This document shows, piece after piece, positions 23,146 through 34,537 of a stretch of 64,000 nucleotides of DNA. Under the pieces are notes generated by a model. That model saw only the letters and a list, made by a program, of their open reading frames with translations. It searched no databases and was not told the origin of the DNA. Position numbers and translations under genes: made by a program. The stretch lies in NCBI GenBank assembly GCA_012184525.1, contig WOFQ01000082.1:26232-90231 (forward strand). The letters run 5' to 3'. Source of the DNA: Xenoacremonium recifei (taxonomy: Eukaryota > Ascomycota > Sordariomycetes > Hypocreales > Nectriaceae). Each line of letters begins with the position of its first letter. Position 1 is the first letter of the stretch.

Positions 23146-24948
23146 ATGTCTTCTGTCAACCCAGTGCTCACAGGCTTCAATCCCGATCCCTCTGTCACAC
23201 GTGTGGGAGAAGACTTCTTTTTAGCAACATCGAGCTTCGAATACCTGCCCGGAATACCGATTTACCATAGTAAAGACCTTCTCCAATGGAAACTGATTGG
23301 CCATGCCTTGACTCGACCGAGCCAAATCCATATCGTCGGACCAGAACCAGGTGGAGGAGTTTGGGCCCCGACATTGAGATATCACGACGGGACTTTCTAC
23401 TTGGCCACCTCTAGCTTCTCTCGATTTCGTCCCCAGCAAAACGAGAGACTCTTCCCCCGCGGGTTTTACGTTAAGACTACAGACATCTGGGACTCGTCAA
23501 AATGGTCAGACCCCGTATATTTTGATGTTGTAGGCCTTGACCAAGATGTCAGTTGGTTTTCTAAGCTGAAAAAACGGTTCCGTGTCAGATTTTTAACGAG
23601 ATTTTAGCTATTTTGGGACAGCGACGAGAGTGTCTTTCTTTCTACAACTCATCCAAAGGCCGACCATAAATATGACGCGAATAATCCACGACTTGACTTT
23701 GCTATCCACGTGTGCAAGATAGATTTGGAGACAGGTGACTCTATATCGCCGCCGAAGATGATCCGGGAGTCAATGACTGGGATTGCTGAGGGTTCCCATA
23801 TTTTTCGCCGTGGACAGTACTACTATCTTGTCACGGCCGAGGGAGGCACGGGTTGCAATCATTCGGTGATGGTGTTTCGAAATGATCAAGGACCATTGGG
23901 CGAATGGCAACCATGTCCGAATAATCCTTTGATGCGTAGTGATATTGCTCATGAAGTACAAAATACCGGGCACGCTGACTTCTTCTCTGATGTCAACGGC
24001 TACTGGTGGGCTGCACTTTTGGGCGTTCGTCCCCGTCGACAAGCTTGTGGTGAATGGGAAGCATCGGTTTTTGGTGAGAACAATCCTACGTATCCAAGTC
24101 ATAATTTGCTCAAATAACTTTCTCAGGTAGGGAAACATTCATCGTTCCGGTTCGGTGGAATGATGATTGGCCTATCATCAACAATGGAGAGAAGATCTCT
24201 CTCACTCTTGAATCAGAAAGCCACCCAGATTCACGCACAACTTGGATAGATAGCTTCTCTGAGCCAACAATGAGCATTGGATGGTATAGAAAGAGTAAGC
24301 CCAATGTTTGCAGTTTGCGCTTTGACTGATCCTGACCTCGATCTTATAGACACTCCAGAGAAGACGGATTATTGCATCTCCAGCAACCCCAGTCGGCTCC
24401 GCTTGTATGGAGGCCCGTACAATCTCTCCGTACCAGGAAGCCCAACAATGTTCTTACGGAAACAGACCACTAGGTTTTGCCTCTGGGAAACGAGACTCAC
24501 TTTCAATCCTACTTCTGAGTATGAGGAGGCTGGAGCATTAATCTGGTGGAATTATCTCACGTTTAGCAGCATAGGCATTCGAAGATTAGGATGTAACGAT
24601 GGGACGCAATCAGCAAACGCCAACAGAGTCGTGTCCTTACATCGGCCGCATCAAGACACCATCACCCGAGACCTCAGATCATCCGCTAGCGATGTTATTC
24701 TTTACATCCGATGTGGGAACAAATATCAGCTCGGGTACCGGGAGTACAGTGGAATCAAGGACCAGGACCAAACAATTGAGTGGCTTGGTGAGGTTAGCAA
24801 CCAGGTGATGACGCAGGATCCCGCCATTGGGTTGGCCTTTTCAGGAATGATGATTGGGGTTTATGCGTTTTCAAAACATCATAAATCACTAAACCCTGTA
24901 GACTTTCACTATGCGCAGTGTAAGCCGGAAGAAGATCGCGATGTATAG
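23146..24948 (+). CDS. GH43 beta-xylosidase/alpha-arabinofuranosidase, intracellular
   Basis: Four exons, 23146-23547, 23608-24073, 24127-24294 and 24350-24948, give 544 residues. The five-bladed propeller carries the three acidic residues of the family: the base in GFNPDPSV, the pKa-setting aspartate near DQDLFWDSD (formed across intron 1) and the proton donor in AEGSHI. The C-terminal 200 residues are the beta-sandwich domain of two-domain GH43 xylosidases. The ATG at 23146 is used because the frame before it starts with TTG. No signal peptide is present, so it probably cleaves xylo- or arabino-oligosaccharides in the cytosol. A sugar porter follows 800 bases downstream on the same strand, which suggests import followed by hydrolysis. 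Confidence 0.93.
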
Positions 24949-25752
24949 TCTAGTTCAGAAGTTTTCTTTTCTTGCTATAAGAACGGAAGATGATAGGGTT
25001 TTTTGAGATCGAGAGGTATTTTCATCAAATATAGCAGACAGTACTTGGGGAGTCAATGAAGGATACGTCGGAGCTTGCGTGGGAAGCGAGATATCCTTTT
25101 AGTAATGGAGCTGTCTAAGGATTTTGTGCTAAAGTGCCCTAGAGTGTGAAAATGGTGCCTCACGTAGATGTTCAGCGTGAAATGGGGGCTCTTTACCTAT
25201 AATAATACGTTCAAGACATTGTTATTTAGAATGAGCATGATTTCTAAAAGTTGCAACAAAATCTCTTTCACACGAGCCAGTTCAAAATTATGAATATTTG
25301 TTCAATCTCACAATCTCGAGCCAAAACATCGAACTGGGCCTCGAATGACACGGCAAGTCTGATACCTGCGCTCTTGCAAGATCTAGGGCATGAGTTTCCG
25401 GAGGATTCTCGGACTTTAGCCCAGAGTGAAGCTTACCACGGGTTTCGGGTAAGAGGCCGGCGTTGTTTCCGGACAATAGCTGGTAGACCTGCTAGCCGTG
25501 TTTCTAATTCTGGGCCTTGTGATTATCTCCCCGCAAATCGCAAGGCGGGGCATAGAAGCTGGGGATGGAATACGAGTATTGAATTTTGTGTTTATAAACC
25601 CCGCGCTCAGCCAGTCTTAGACGAGGGCAGCAAAGCTCCCAACCCCTATCGAGCGCTCTAGAGGCGAAATCGAACTCAACAGAAGCTGCCTTGTTCCCTC
25701 CATCAACGACTGTCTCCCAATCACGAATTACCCTACGTCGAGCACGGACAAG
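24949..25752. promoter_or_regulatory. Promoter of the sugar porter with CreA-type sites
   Basis: About 800 bases. CCCCGC at 25529-25534 and GCGGGG at 25545-25550 form an inverted pair of CreA consensus hexamers, and CTGGGG at 25559-25564 is a third. CreA needs closely spaced sites for strong repression, so the porter is likely glucose repressed (inference). An open frame at 25251-25661 overlaps these sites and is not believed. Confidence 0.5.
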
Positions 25753-27483
25753 ATGTCCCAAATGCCGGGCGAGAAGCACGTTCTGGCCGAGCTCGACGAG
25801 TTTGAGGGCCTGGTCCTTGCGGACGTGACTCCCAAGCTCGAAAAATGGTGGTTCCAGTATCCCTACCTGCTCAAGCTTAACCTCTTGCTGCTGTGTGCCT
25901 TCTTGGCCCAGTTTACCTGCGGATTTGACGGCAGCATGTTGAACGGGATGCAGTCACTGCCTTCATGGGAGTCGGCGTTTGGAAATCCAGTAAGATCGGT
26001 CATAGGCCTTTGTGTGCATCTTAATTTCTGATTCTGGTGTTAGAGCGGCGCTATGCTTGGTACTTTGGTCAATGCTATCAACATTGGGGTGCTTATTTCC
26101 GTTTTGTTCTCCTCCCAGTTGTGCGAGATTCTGGGTAGAAAAAAACCCATCACCATCGGTACTGCACTTATCACGGTTGGGTCCGCTCTCCAGGGCGGTG
26201 CACAAAATTTGGGCATGTTCATCACTGGACGTATCATTATTGGTATTGGAACTGGTATTGTTGCCGTAGCTGCTCCACAGTTGATGACAGAAGTCGCCCA
26301 TCCCACTCATCGTGGAAAGATTGTCTCATTGTATATGACACAATGGGTTGTTGTAAGCTTTGACACAACCCATGTTGGTTGGCACGGTGAAAGCTGACCT
26401 CTGATTCAGGGCTACTTGGTTGCAGCATGGACTACCTTCGGCACATTCAAGATGGGCTCTTCTTGGAGCTGGAGATTGCCTAGTCTCCTCCAGGGAGTTC
26501 CCTCAATTCTGCAACTAGTCCTTAGCCTTTTCGTTCCAGAGTCTCCACGCTGGCTCGTATTCAAGGATCGACAGGAAGAGGCATTTTCCGTGCTTGCTAA
26601 GTACCATGCGGGCGGTGACCGAAACTCCCGACTTGTTCGCTTCGAGATTTTGGAGATTAGGGCGACTCTAGAAGAAGAGAAGAGGCAGAAGGCAATTCAG
26701 TGGGGCGAATTTGTCCGCACGAAGGGCAATCGAAAACGACTCTGGATACTGCTATTCATCGGATATGCTGCCCAACTCTCCGGCCTGGGCCTGACTGGGT
26801 ACTATCTCGCCAAGATCCTGGACAGCATCGGTATCACGGACGCTGAGACACAGTTACTGATCAATGCTGTGGCAGCAATCTGGCAGTTGTGCTGTTCGAT
26901 TTTCTTCGCTTTGCTGATCGACCGAGTTGGCAGGCGGGGTTTGATTACGTTTGGGATCACAGTCATGCTCCTCGTCTTCATCATTTGGACCATCTGCTCT
27001 GCGATCAACCAGGAGAGAAACTTCAACGATCGACCTCTTGCAATTGCTGTTGTTGCTATGATATTTCTATTCCAGGTCGGCTATCAACCTTTCGCTATTG
27101 CCACAGTCCCGTACGTTGTGGAGTGTTCTCTCTTCTCACTCCGCTCCAAGACTGCGATGATATTCCAGTTTTGTGGTTATTCTGCCAGCTTCTTCACAGG
27201 TTATGTCAACCCTATTGCCATGGAAGACATTGGGTGGCGTTACTACATCGTTGCTGTGGCTGTGTTGGCAATCGAGTGTGCATTTGCCTGGTGGTATTTG
27301 CCTGAGACTAAAGGCAAGGGGTTGGAGGAGATTGGGGAGATCTTTGACGGCGACGAGCTCCTGACTGGCACCCAGGCCATTACGAAACATCGGAAGGAGT
27401 TATATGTGGCTGCAGAAGGCATGCGAGAGAGGAAGAACGTTGTGGATTATGTCGAAGCTGCCGATTCCAAGGAGGCAGTTTGA
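25753..27483 (+). CDS. MFS sugar porter (lactose/hexose permease type)
   Basis: Three exons, 25753-25989, 26044-26352 and 26410-27483, give 539 residues. Introns 25990-26043 and 26353-26409 both start with GTAAG. It has 12 predicted helices and the sugar porter signatures GFDGSMLNG in helix 1, GRKKP between helices 2 and 3, PESPRWLVFKDR after helix 6, DRVGRRG and PETKGKGLEEIGEIFDG after helix 12. It belongs to the fungal branch that includes lactose and oligosaccharide permeases; the substrate is not readable from sequence. Its position downstream of the GH43 gene makes a pentose or xylo-oligosaccharide substrate plausible (inference). Confidence 0.92.
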
Positions 27484-28512
27484 TTGGACAGATGCGCGAA
27501 TTAAAGCAAGGCATCTGAGGCTTCTTGACTAGTTAAAACTAAGAGTGATCTAGTTTTAGGCTAGCTTAACCATGCAATGAAAAAGACGAAGCCTGGACCT
27601 GAGAGGTGCAATGATTTGGTTAATTTGGTGTGAGCTGTTGATGGAGGTTGAGTGTTTCGAGTCGGTGCTACGTGGTGAATCGTCGAAATGACAACACTAT
27701 GTCCGATTGATTCCTAAGTGGCGCGCTTGGTAAACGGAGCTTCAGAGTTCTGATCCAATTGTCGAGGCCATCGGGAGCTCGTGGAAGGATGCGGAACGAG
27801 CCATTTCCTGTCGCTTACGGCCAGTGCCGTCACATCTGACCTACCCGTTCAGGGCGTAAGTCGCGCAACCTAGTACTTCAATTCAAAGTTGATTTGCTGC
27901 TTATTTCTCGTAGGATTACAGATTAAAATCTTCCCTTTTATTAATGTGCACAAATGAACTAATGGAGGGATTGTTACATTAAGACCGATAGGGCTAAAAC
28001 TACTATAAATGAGACGAACAATCAGGGGCAATCTTATAAACCCACGTCGCCGCTAAGCTGCACGTGGGCGCATTGACTAGGGTCTGCGACTTAATTCATG
28101 GTACTGCTGCCCTTTACGGTCGGAAGGATCCAATGTGGACGAGGGTAGGCTTGCCCACCGAAGTACTCTGTGACTGACTTATGATTCCTGGTGTTCTGAT
28201 TTATTTCGTGGCGAAGTAACGTCGCTTTCATAGTACCCCTGATGGGCGCGTAAAGTGATGGGATGGAACGCGGTATTGCCGAAAGGTGGCAGTTCAACTT
28301 TTGAGCTGAGGTGAATGCGGATAGACACTAGTAGACTTCTAGCCTGCTAGGTATAAGAAGCACATCGTTTCCCGTTCCATAAGTGATAACCCAGCCTTGT
28401 GTTCGATCTCCAGGTCACTCCTTACTACCACAGTCCTTACTATCAAACCTTTGACTCCTACAGTCATTAGTCTGTCATTCCTTGAAATATACACTCCTTT
28501 CAACCAACCAAG
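27484..28512. promoter_or_regulatory. Intergenic region and promoter of the LysM protein
   Basis: About 1 kb with no gene seen. TATAAG at 28352-28357 lies about 160 bases before the ATG and is followed by CT-rich sequence, the usual look of a strong fungal promoter. Confidence 0.45.
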
Positions 28513-29139
28513 ATGCAGTACTCAACTCTCATTCATATGGCTCTGGGCCTCGCTTCGGTTGCCCAAGCTGCTCCTATCGTCAAGCGCGACCTGACGGGAA
28601 CCAATGCTGGATCGCTTTACTCTTTCGATGCAGCTGCAACCGCTCGTGAGATTTTCTACGAATATGGATCGTGCGGTCTGAGCACCTACTTTGTCGGCGT
28701 GGTTCCCGACAGTATGCCGCTAGTTGCCATGACGTCCACCGTCATGTCGAACTATGGCTCTGCCCAGCACAACACTCTTTGCGGCAAGATCATCACCATG
28801 ACTGATCCCACCAACGGTGTCACCCAGCAGGCTGCCATTGCAGATACGAACGTCAGCAGTGACAACTCCATTGACATGACCATTGATCTGTGGGCCAACT
28901 TTGGACAATCCACATCTGACGCGTCCATTATTCCAGCCTTGAACTGGTCAATTGATACCGATTCTACCGGCGGTTCATCGGGAACTTGCAAGGAGACCTA
29001 TACAGTGGTTTCAGGAGACTACTGCTACCTTATTTGGACGGAGTACGGCATTACCGAGGCGGAGCTGCTGGCCTGGAACCCTTCCCTGGACTCGAACTGC
29101 GACCTCCAACCCGGCGACGTCCTTTGTGTCTCTGAGTAA
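28513..29139 (+). CDS. Secreted protein with double-psi beta-barrel and C-terminal LysM domain
   Basis: A 208-residue single-exon protein. Residues 1-20 are a signal peptide (cut near AQAAP), followed by a KR dibasic site at about residues 24-25 that looks like a Kex2 propeptide site. Residues about 45-140 contain CGLSTYFVG, LCGKIITMTDP and ADTNVSSDNSIDMT, the pattern of the RlpA/barwin-like double-psi barrel found in expansin-like fungal proteins, with short-lobed cysteines. Residues about 160-207 form one LysM domain (TYTVVSGDYCYLIW, AWNPSLDSNCDLQPGDVLC), which binds chitin or peptidoglycan. LysM proteins often shield fungal walls from plant chitinases, while the barrel may be a glycan-binding module. 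The combination is unusual. The catalytic aspartate of expansins cannot be confirmed. Confidence 0.85.
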   Translation: MQYSTLIHMALGLASVAQAAPIVKRDLTGTNAGSLYSFDAAATAREIFYEYGSCGLSTYFVGVVPDSMPLVAMTSTVMSNYGSAQHNTLCGKIITMTDPTNGVTQQAAIADTNVSSDNSIDMTIDLWANFGQSTSDASIIPALNWSIDTDSTGGSSGTCKETYTVVSGDYCYLIWTEYGITEAELLAWNPSLDSNCDLQPGDVLCVSE

Positions 29140-32100
29140 TGTCTTGGCTTTCATCCTTTGGGAAGGAGCGGCAAAGGTGCAGGCCGTCTCCAATCTAGTT
29201 CTTCGTTTCGCACACCCGGCATCGAAAAGTGTCAAAAATACACTCACGGCCCGCATTCGAATGAGAGATGAAATTCTGAGTTATGATTTCTGTTGGAATG
29301 GTTATTCAAATGTCATTATTAAAAAAAAGAAAAATGTACCTTTATAGTCTTCCAGCAAAATAACATTAATTCCCGATCCTTGGTGATAATAGGGCTTTCA
29401 GCTAAAACAAATATGTAATATAACCCCTCTATTTCAATCTGTGCATTACTTAATAACCATTTCAGACCTTTTCTGGCCCAGGGCTTTTTTTCTTGCTCTT
29501 CACGTAATAGGATTTCCTAATTCTGGAATAGTAGAATTACATATGAAAGGACCGAGAAGCTAGAAGTACTCTATTTACTCGTCCTTCTGGATACCTTTCT
29601 GAATGCGGTTCGGTCTTTCTCGAAAGTGATATGCTAAAGTTTTCGGTACTATGCTAAGTGGTGAACTGAGTAACTGTTATTTACTCGTATCTTGTTAGAC
29701 AAGTCCTCTTGTGCAATCATAGAATAACTTACTGTATAGACGTTACTATACCTAAACCCCACATTCACAACCTCCACTAAGAAAAATGAGCAAATCCAGT
29801 TTGTATATGGAACTATCCCCGTACTTCCTGTGCTTCTCTAGAAAAACTTCTATCGGATACAACACCCCACCTAATTGACAAGGGGAACCATTCTTAAGAA
29901 ATGAAAGACTCAATTATTCCCACGAAACCAATATTTGAAGTAGATGGCTAAGTTTTATCGAGAATCTCTCATGCATTCCAGGTACAAAGAAACATGCCAT
30001 GCTATCCAAGATAAACTGTCATCACCGTCAGGCAATGCAACCGAGGCTATGGGCTCTCAGGGCACTGGCATGCTACTAAATAGGTAATACCACAAGAAAC
30101 CAGGCATTTCTTAGAATACTTGAATACCTATAGGCAATGGTAGGAATTACAATGCTGTCGTTTCGAAGTGCAGCAGTAGCTGAAGTCGTGGTGATGGATA
30201 GCTGAAGACACTGATGATAGCAGTTCAGAAGGGCATACTGAAAGGGTATACGGAGGGGGTTTTGGGGATATCTTAGTCAATGGCTATGTTGTAATGGAAT
30301 GAGACGACCCAGGTCACCGTCCATCATATCCCTTTGGTCACCTAACTAAAGAAATGGAATCTTTAATACTAGTTTCTTTTGCAGTATCATTTGCGAATGA
30401 CCTGCATCCTTCGTCGGAAAGGACGGCAGAATGGTGCAATGCAAAATATATACGAGATTTTATAAAGATCAACATCTGGTGCGATGCCCATGAGTCAGAA
30501 CGTACCCCAATATGGACTGATACGAGAGCTTGGGCGACGAGTGAATCCTATTTACACACAACAAGATCAGCATCTCAAATTGGTCCTGTCTCGTACTCTC
30601 CTGCTGTCGATCAGGGGGGCCAACGGCAAAGGATCCGTGAAAAACTCATAACAAGGTTCAATGGAGAGTATGGAGCTGATGTTCAGGCTCCGCATGTCTA
30701 TCTGTGTGAATTGTATATACTTGACCTGGCGGTGAGTAATAAATAATCTGTTAATCCTTTCCTGAGATGGGCATAAGTTTTATCGCACACCGTTCGCTGC
30801 CCCCTCGTTCTATGGGGCAAATATATGAGGCGAATGTGAAGAGACTTCTGAACTGATTTGTTCACATTGATATCAATATCCAAATTAGTCGTGTTAAAAC
30901 GTATGAATAGTGAATCTAGGAATCAGAAGGTACTATTTCACGGAATATTAGATGTAAATCTCCCCGTAAGGTGCGAATGATTCCGAATTCAGTCAGATGT
31001 ACCGTATATAGCCACGTCGATCACCACTTAAGACCCAGTCGACCCACGCCATATACCTCCAAATCTGGCAGTAAGTTTCCATCCGTGCCCGATGGCCCGG
31101 TAGTTGAATTAATGACACAATGATCTGCCGACAACGTACTGCAGTTCTTAGCAATTGTACGTAAGTGGGCTGTGTACCTATACGAACCGTGGTTTCATCA
31201 GGGTGCAATAGCCTAAAAATGGTTCATTGGTATGCGATGACATAGGGGTCATAATGCCGGTGCCAAGTGAATCGGAACTTCACAACTATGGAGACTGGTG
31301 CTTAGTTCTTATGGGGAACATTTATTAGATTTATCATCTAAACGCCGTTCTTTGATTATATGAACTACACTAAAACGTGTGGTCTTGGGTATCTGTTTAC
31401 ATCTATAGAGGTAGAGGCTTCTTGAATATGGAAGGATGTATTTTAGACGGCAAAGCAGTGTCTCACCTTCAAAGGAAGTTAAACAATCTATAGAGTCAAC
31501 GGTGAGTTTTGGAAGCATTCGGGCCTCTTGACTGCAGGAAGTTGTAGTGGTAATCTTAGTTGTGTATGGTGTGTGTGATTGTTTATCAGATTAGCACTGG
31601 CGAGAAAAGTTAGGATGGCGAAAACCCCATCTCATCACACAACTAGTGCCATCTTGGAGTAACCCAGGCACCCCTAGTACAAATATCTTTGAAGACATTC
31701 AATTCCTCATATTGGTCGCTTACGTTGTCGGCCGATACCTGTGAAATGGCGTCATCTGTCGCGCATTATGTTGCTTAACGTAGACGTTCTTCTCCTTTAT
31801 GAACAAAGGTTCCTTGTTCAGTTTGCCTCACTCTTCTCTTTTGTCTCTGGAGTCGCTTGTTTAACAATCATGCGAAGCGAGTGCTCGGATTATTCGCATG
31901 AACGATCCAGGGTCCGGACCTTTCTTCTAACGTATTTCGTACGTTTACTAAAATCATCAAGGCCCCCGAGTCGGCCGCTCAATGAAGGTTTATGCTCACC
32001 TCAGGAAGGGATTTGCGGATGATTTTTCACTCGTTACTAACTACAATCTCATGCAGGGATTAAACTGTGGAAAGCCTTCAGACTGGATCCCGACAAGGAG

Positions 32101-32520
32101 TTCCGCATTGCGCAGTACTGTATATGCCCGGCTAGTGATCGGCAGAAGCAGCAGAAAGTAAAGGAATCATTATGCGAGACAGACATACCGCCGTTAGAAT
32201 TTAGGATTCGATCATCCTCCGATATCACATATCGAAACATGGCCAACGCATAGATGCCGCAAGAGCTAATGATATCTATGAATCTAGTATTATGTTGCAT
32301 GCCACGTTCACCGCCTTGTCTTTGAATGAAAGATAGAGCTGATTTTGGGTTTACTGGAGAGAATGAAGATATTATTATGAAGGATTTCATTTACAAGGTT
32401 AAGGAAATTAAAGTATATAAAGGATGAACCTACACCACTCTCCTGTTCTTTCGGTACATAATCAGACAATTCCAATTATTCAACTCAAAACTTTTCAACA
32501 AGACTTCACAATCTTCCAGA
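29140..32520. other. Gene-poor region
   Basis: About 3.4 kb without a supported gene. The longest frame, 30354-30746 (130 codons, ATG start, hydrophobic beginning), has no family resemblance and no clear splice partners. Stop codons are dense in all frames and I saw no transposon ends. The final 120 bases hold the promoter of the small cysteine-rich gene. Confidence 0.45.
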
Positions 32521-32883
32521 ATGTTCTTCCGAAACACTCTTTTCGCTGTCTTCGCCCTCCTCTCCACTAAGGGGGCTCTGGCCAGTGCTCCGCCCGAGAC
32601 AAACAGTATCGAGATCGCTACCACCGCCTGTCAGTATTATTCAGTATTATATTAGTCAAAGATGTGAAGCTGACTGTTCAGATTATGCTTGCAACTGCCC
32701 TAACAACTGCGACTATACACAGGGACATAGCTGCAAGTTCTATTCTGGTCCCTCGGGTGACTCCTCTGTTATCGATGGGAGTGCGTAAAACAATCCTAAA
32801 ATGTAAATTTACATACTTACCATCTTACAGCATGTCAGTACCCCGAGGGCTCCTCCAGCCTGACTTGTATTGGAACGGCTTAA
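32521..32883 (+). CDS. Small cysteine-rich secreted protein
   Basis: Three exons, 32521-32629, 32682-32780 and 32831-32883, give 86 residues. A signal peptide covers residues 1-22 (ends ALAS). The mature part holds CNCPNNC and three later cysteines, six in all, and resembles effector-like or antimicrobial small secreted proteins; I recognise no named family. Intron 1 (32630-32681, GTCAGT to TTCAG with CTGAC branch) and intron 2 (32781-32830, GTGCGT to TACAG) are canonical. Odd: the intron 1 sequence reads as cysteine-rich protein in the frame of exon 2 and contains a 10-base tandem duplication, so the intron may instead be a disrupted coding segment. TATA-like AAGTATATAAAGG lies about 100 bases upstream. 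Confidence 0.65.
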
Positions 32884-34537
32884 GCTCAGAGGCTCAGAGG
32901 AAGCCAAGAGTGAGGAAATTTCGCTCGGAGTGACCATTATGTTCCCGAGGGAGGGTTTTGTATTCGATCAGAGGGTTTTCCCTTCCTAGAAATACATAGA
33001 ATATTAACGAGACACATCGCTTTCTTGGCTCTTACTCAGGTCTTGTTTTTGATGTTTTAAGCCAGTATGTGCCACGGATATTATTCAAGCATCCAGGCAG
33101 TGGTGATACTGCATCCCTTATTATGCTTAACCGTCGGGCCCGCATAGTGTACAATCTAGACTACGTTTCAAATTAAGCGATTCAATGGAACGCAGTTTCA
33201 TTGTTGGCAAGGATAGGGCTTCTGCTCCAAATAAACCTCCACTCAGTTATTGTACTTCATCATAACGGAAAATGCAACGCTCGACCAATCGTCGACATGT
33301 TGTGGCAGCATTCTAGATCTAAGCATTAACAGCGTCTTTCCTATATTCTTTAGGTGGCAAATCGTACATTAGAGCTATGTTTGAGTTCAGAATTGGTGGT
33401 GGTCTTGAAAAAGTACATACTGATTACCTCCGAAGTAGTCAGATTTAGCACGTGACGCAATTGCTGACGAAGGCATGATACTGTCACAGGCCTACTCTCA
33501 TTTGAGTAGTAGAGAAATTATTTTCGGGCTATCTGGAAGATGCAAATGAACCCCCCAAGACTATCCCGAAGGAGAGTTTGCATGACTTGTGTGATGTCTG
33601 CCTTGCCAAAACAAAATATACCTGCTGGGTTGTAATTATGACAAATTAAAGCATCAGACAGTGGTATTAGCCAGGCTCAGGTCTGGGATAACATCTAAAA
33701 AGGAAACACGAAGCTGGATTAGACATATTTTAGAAGATCCTTTGTGTTGTGTGATTAAGCCACATGGGAATTACTCCGCTCTATTTCTCCGGGGTTTACT
33801 CCGTACAGTGAACCTGTTCCATGGGGATGGTTCTGGTTTGCTTGTTAGCCGAGACAAGAATGTGTGGCGACTAAAGACTATTGCAAACGGGCTGAGGAAC
33901 GAAGCGAAGTCCGTTGCCTCCACCACAAGACTGTGTCGACTCAATCGGAACATAGTAAAAGTTAATGTAATCGGCCCGATACTGAGCGATTAGGCGAGAA
34001 CTGCCTGGTTTGACGCCGATCTAAAGCAGGAGGACGGTGAAAGTTAACCGGCGTGCTTCTATTTGTTAGTCTCAGTCTCAGTCTCTGGCTCAGAAGTTAG
34101 GCTTCTGCGTTTGCGGGGAAGCGCACCATCCTCGAACGGTTGCATGCTTCCGCTAACCCCACCAACATTAACCCAAGGGTTGTAAACGCGGGGAGAACCA
34201 GGAAATATCCGGTACGAGAAACGGTATACACTTGCCGCTAAGACAGGCTACTTCCTACAATAAACCACTGCAGATCATGGCGTCCTGGGACCGAGTTGCT
34301 ATCGCGAGCTACAATGGTTACTACTGGCATTCACCCGGTTACAAATCGAGATCATCTTTTCTCGCAAAGTGACTCGGAAAACTGAGCAGGCTGCAGTAAC
34401 TTCTTTCGAGGATATATAGTCCCTACAAAACGCCTTGTATTTTAGGCAAGCTGCTGTCCTCAATGCTAACCGTCACACCAATCATTTATTCGCCCCCCTT
34501 TGTGTGATCGTGGTATTGCAATCCCACTTCTGAATTT
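32884..34537. other. Gene-free stretch
   Basis: About 1.65 kb. An open frame at 33661-33993 starts with a non-ATG codon and has no domain. A run of CAGTCT-type repeats at about 34068-34085 is the only repeat seen. The end holds the esterase promoter; GGATATATAG at about 34411 may be a TATA element. Confidence 0.45.

Noticed and set aside
25251..25661. 136-codon frame before the sugar porter
   Set aside because: No family resemblance and it overlaps promoter motifs.
30354..30746. 130-codon frame in the gene-poor region
   Set aside because: Slightly hydrophobic start but no motif, cysteine pattern or introns to support it.
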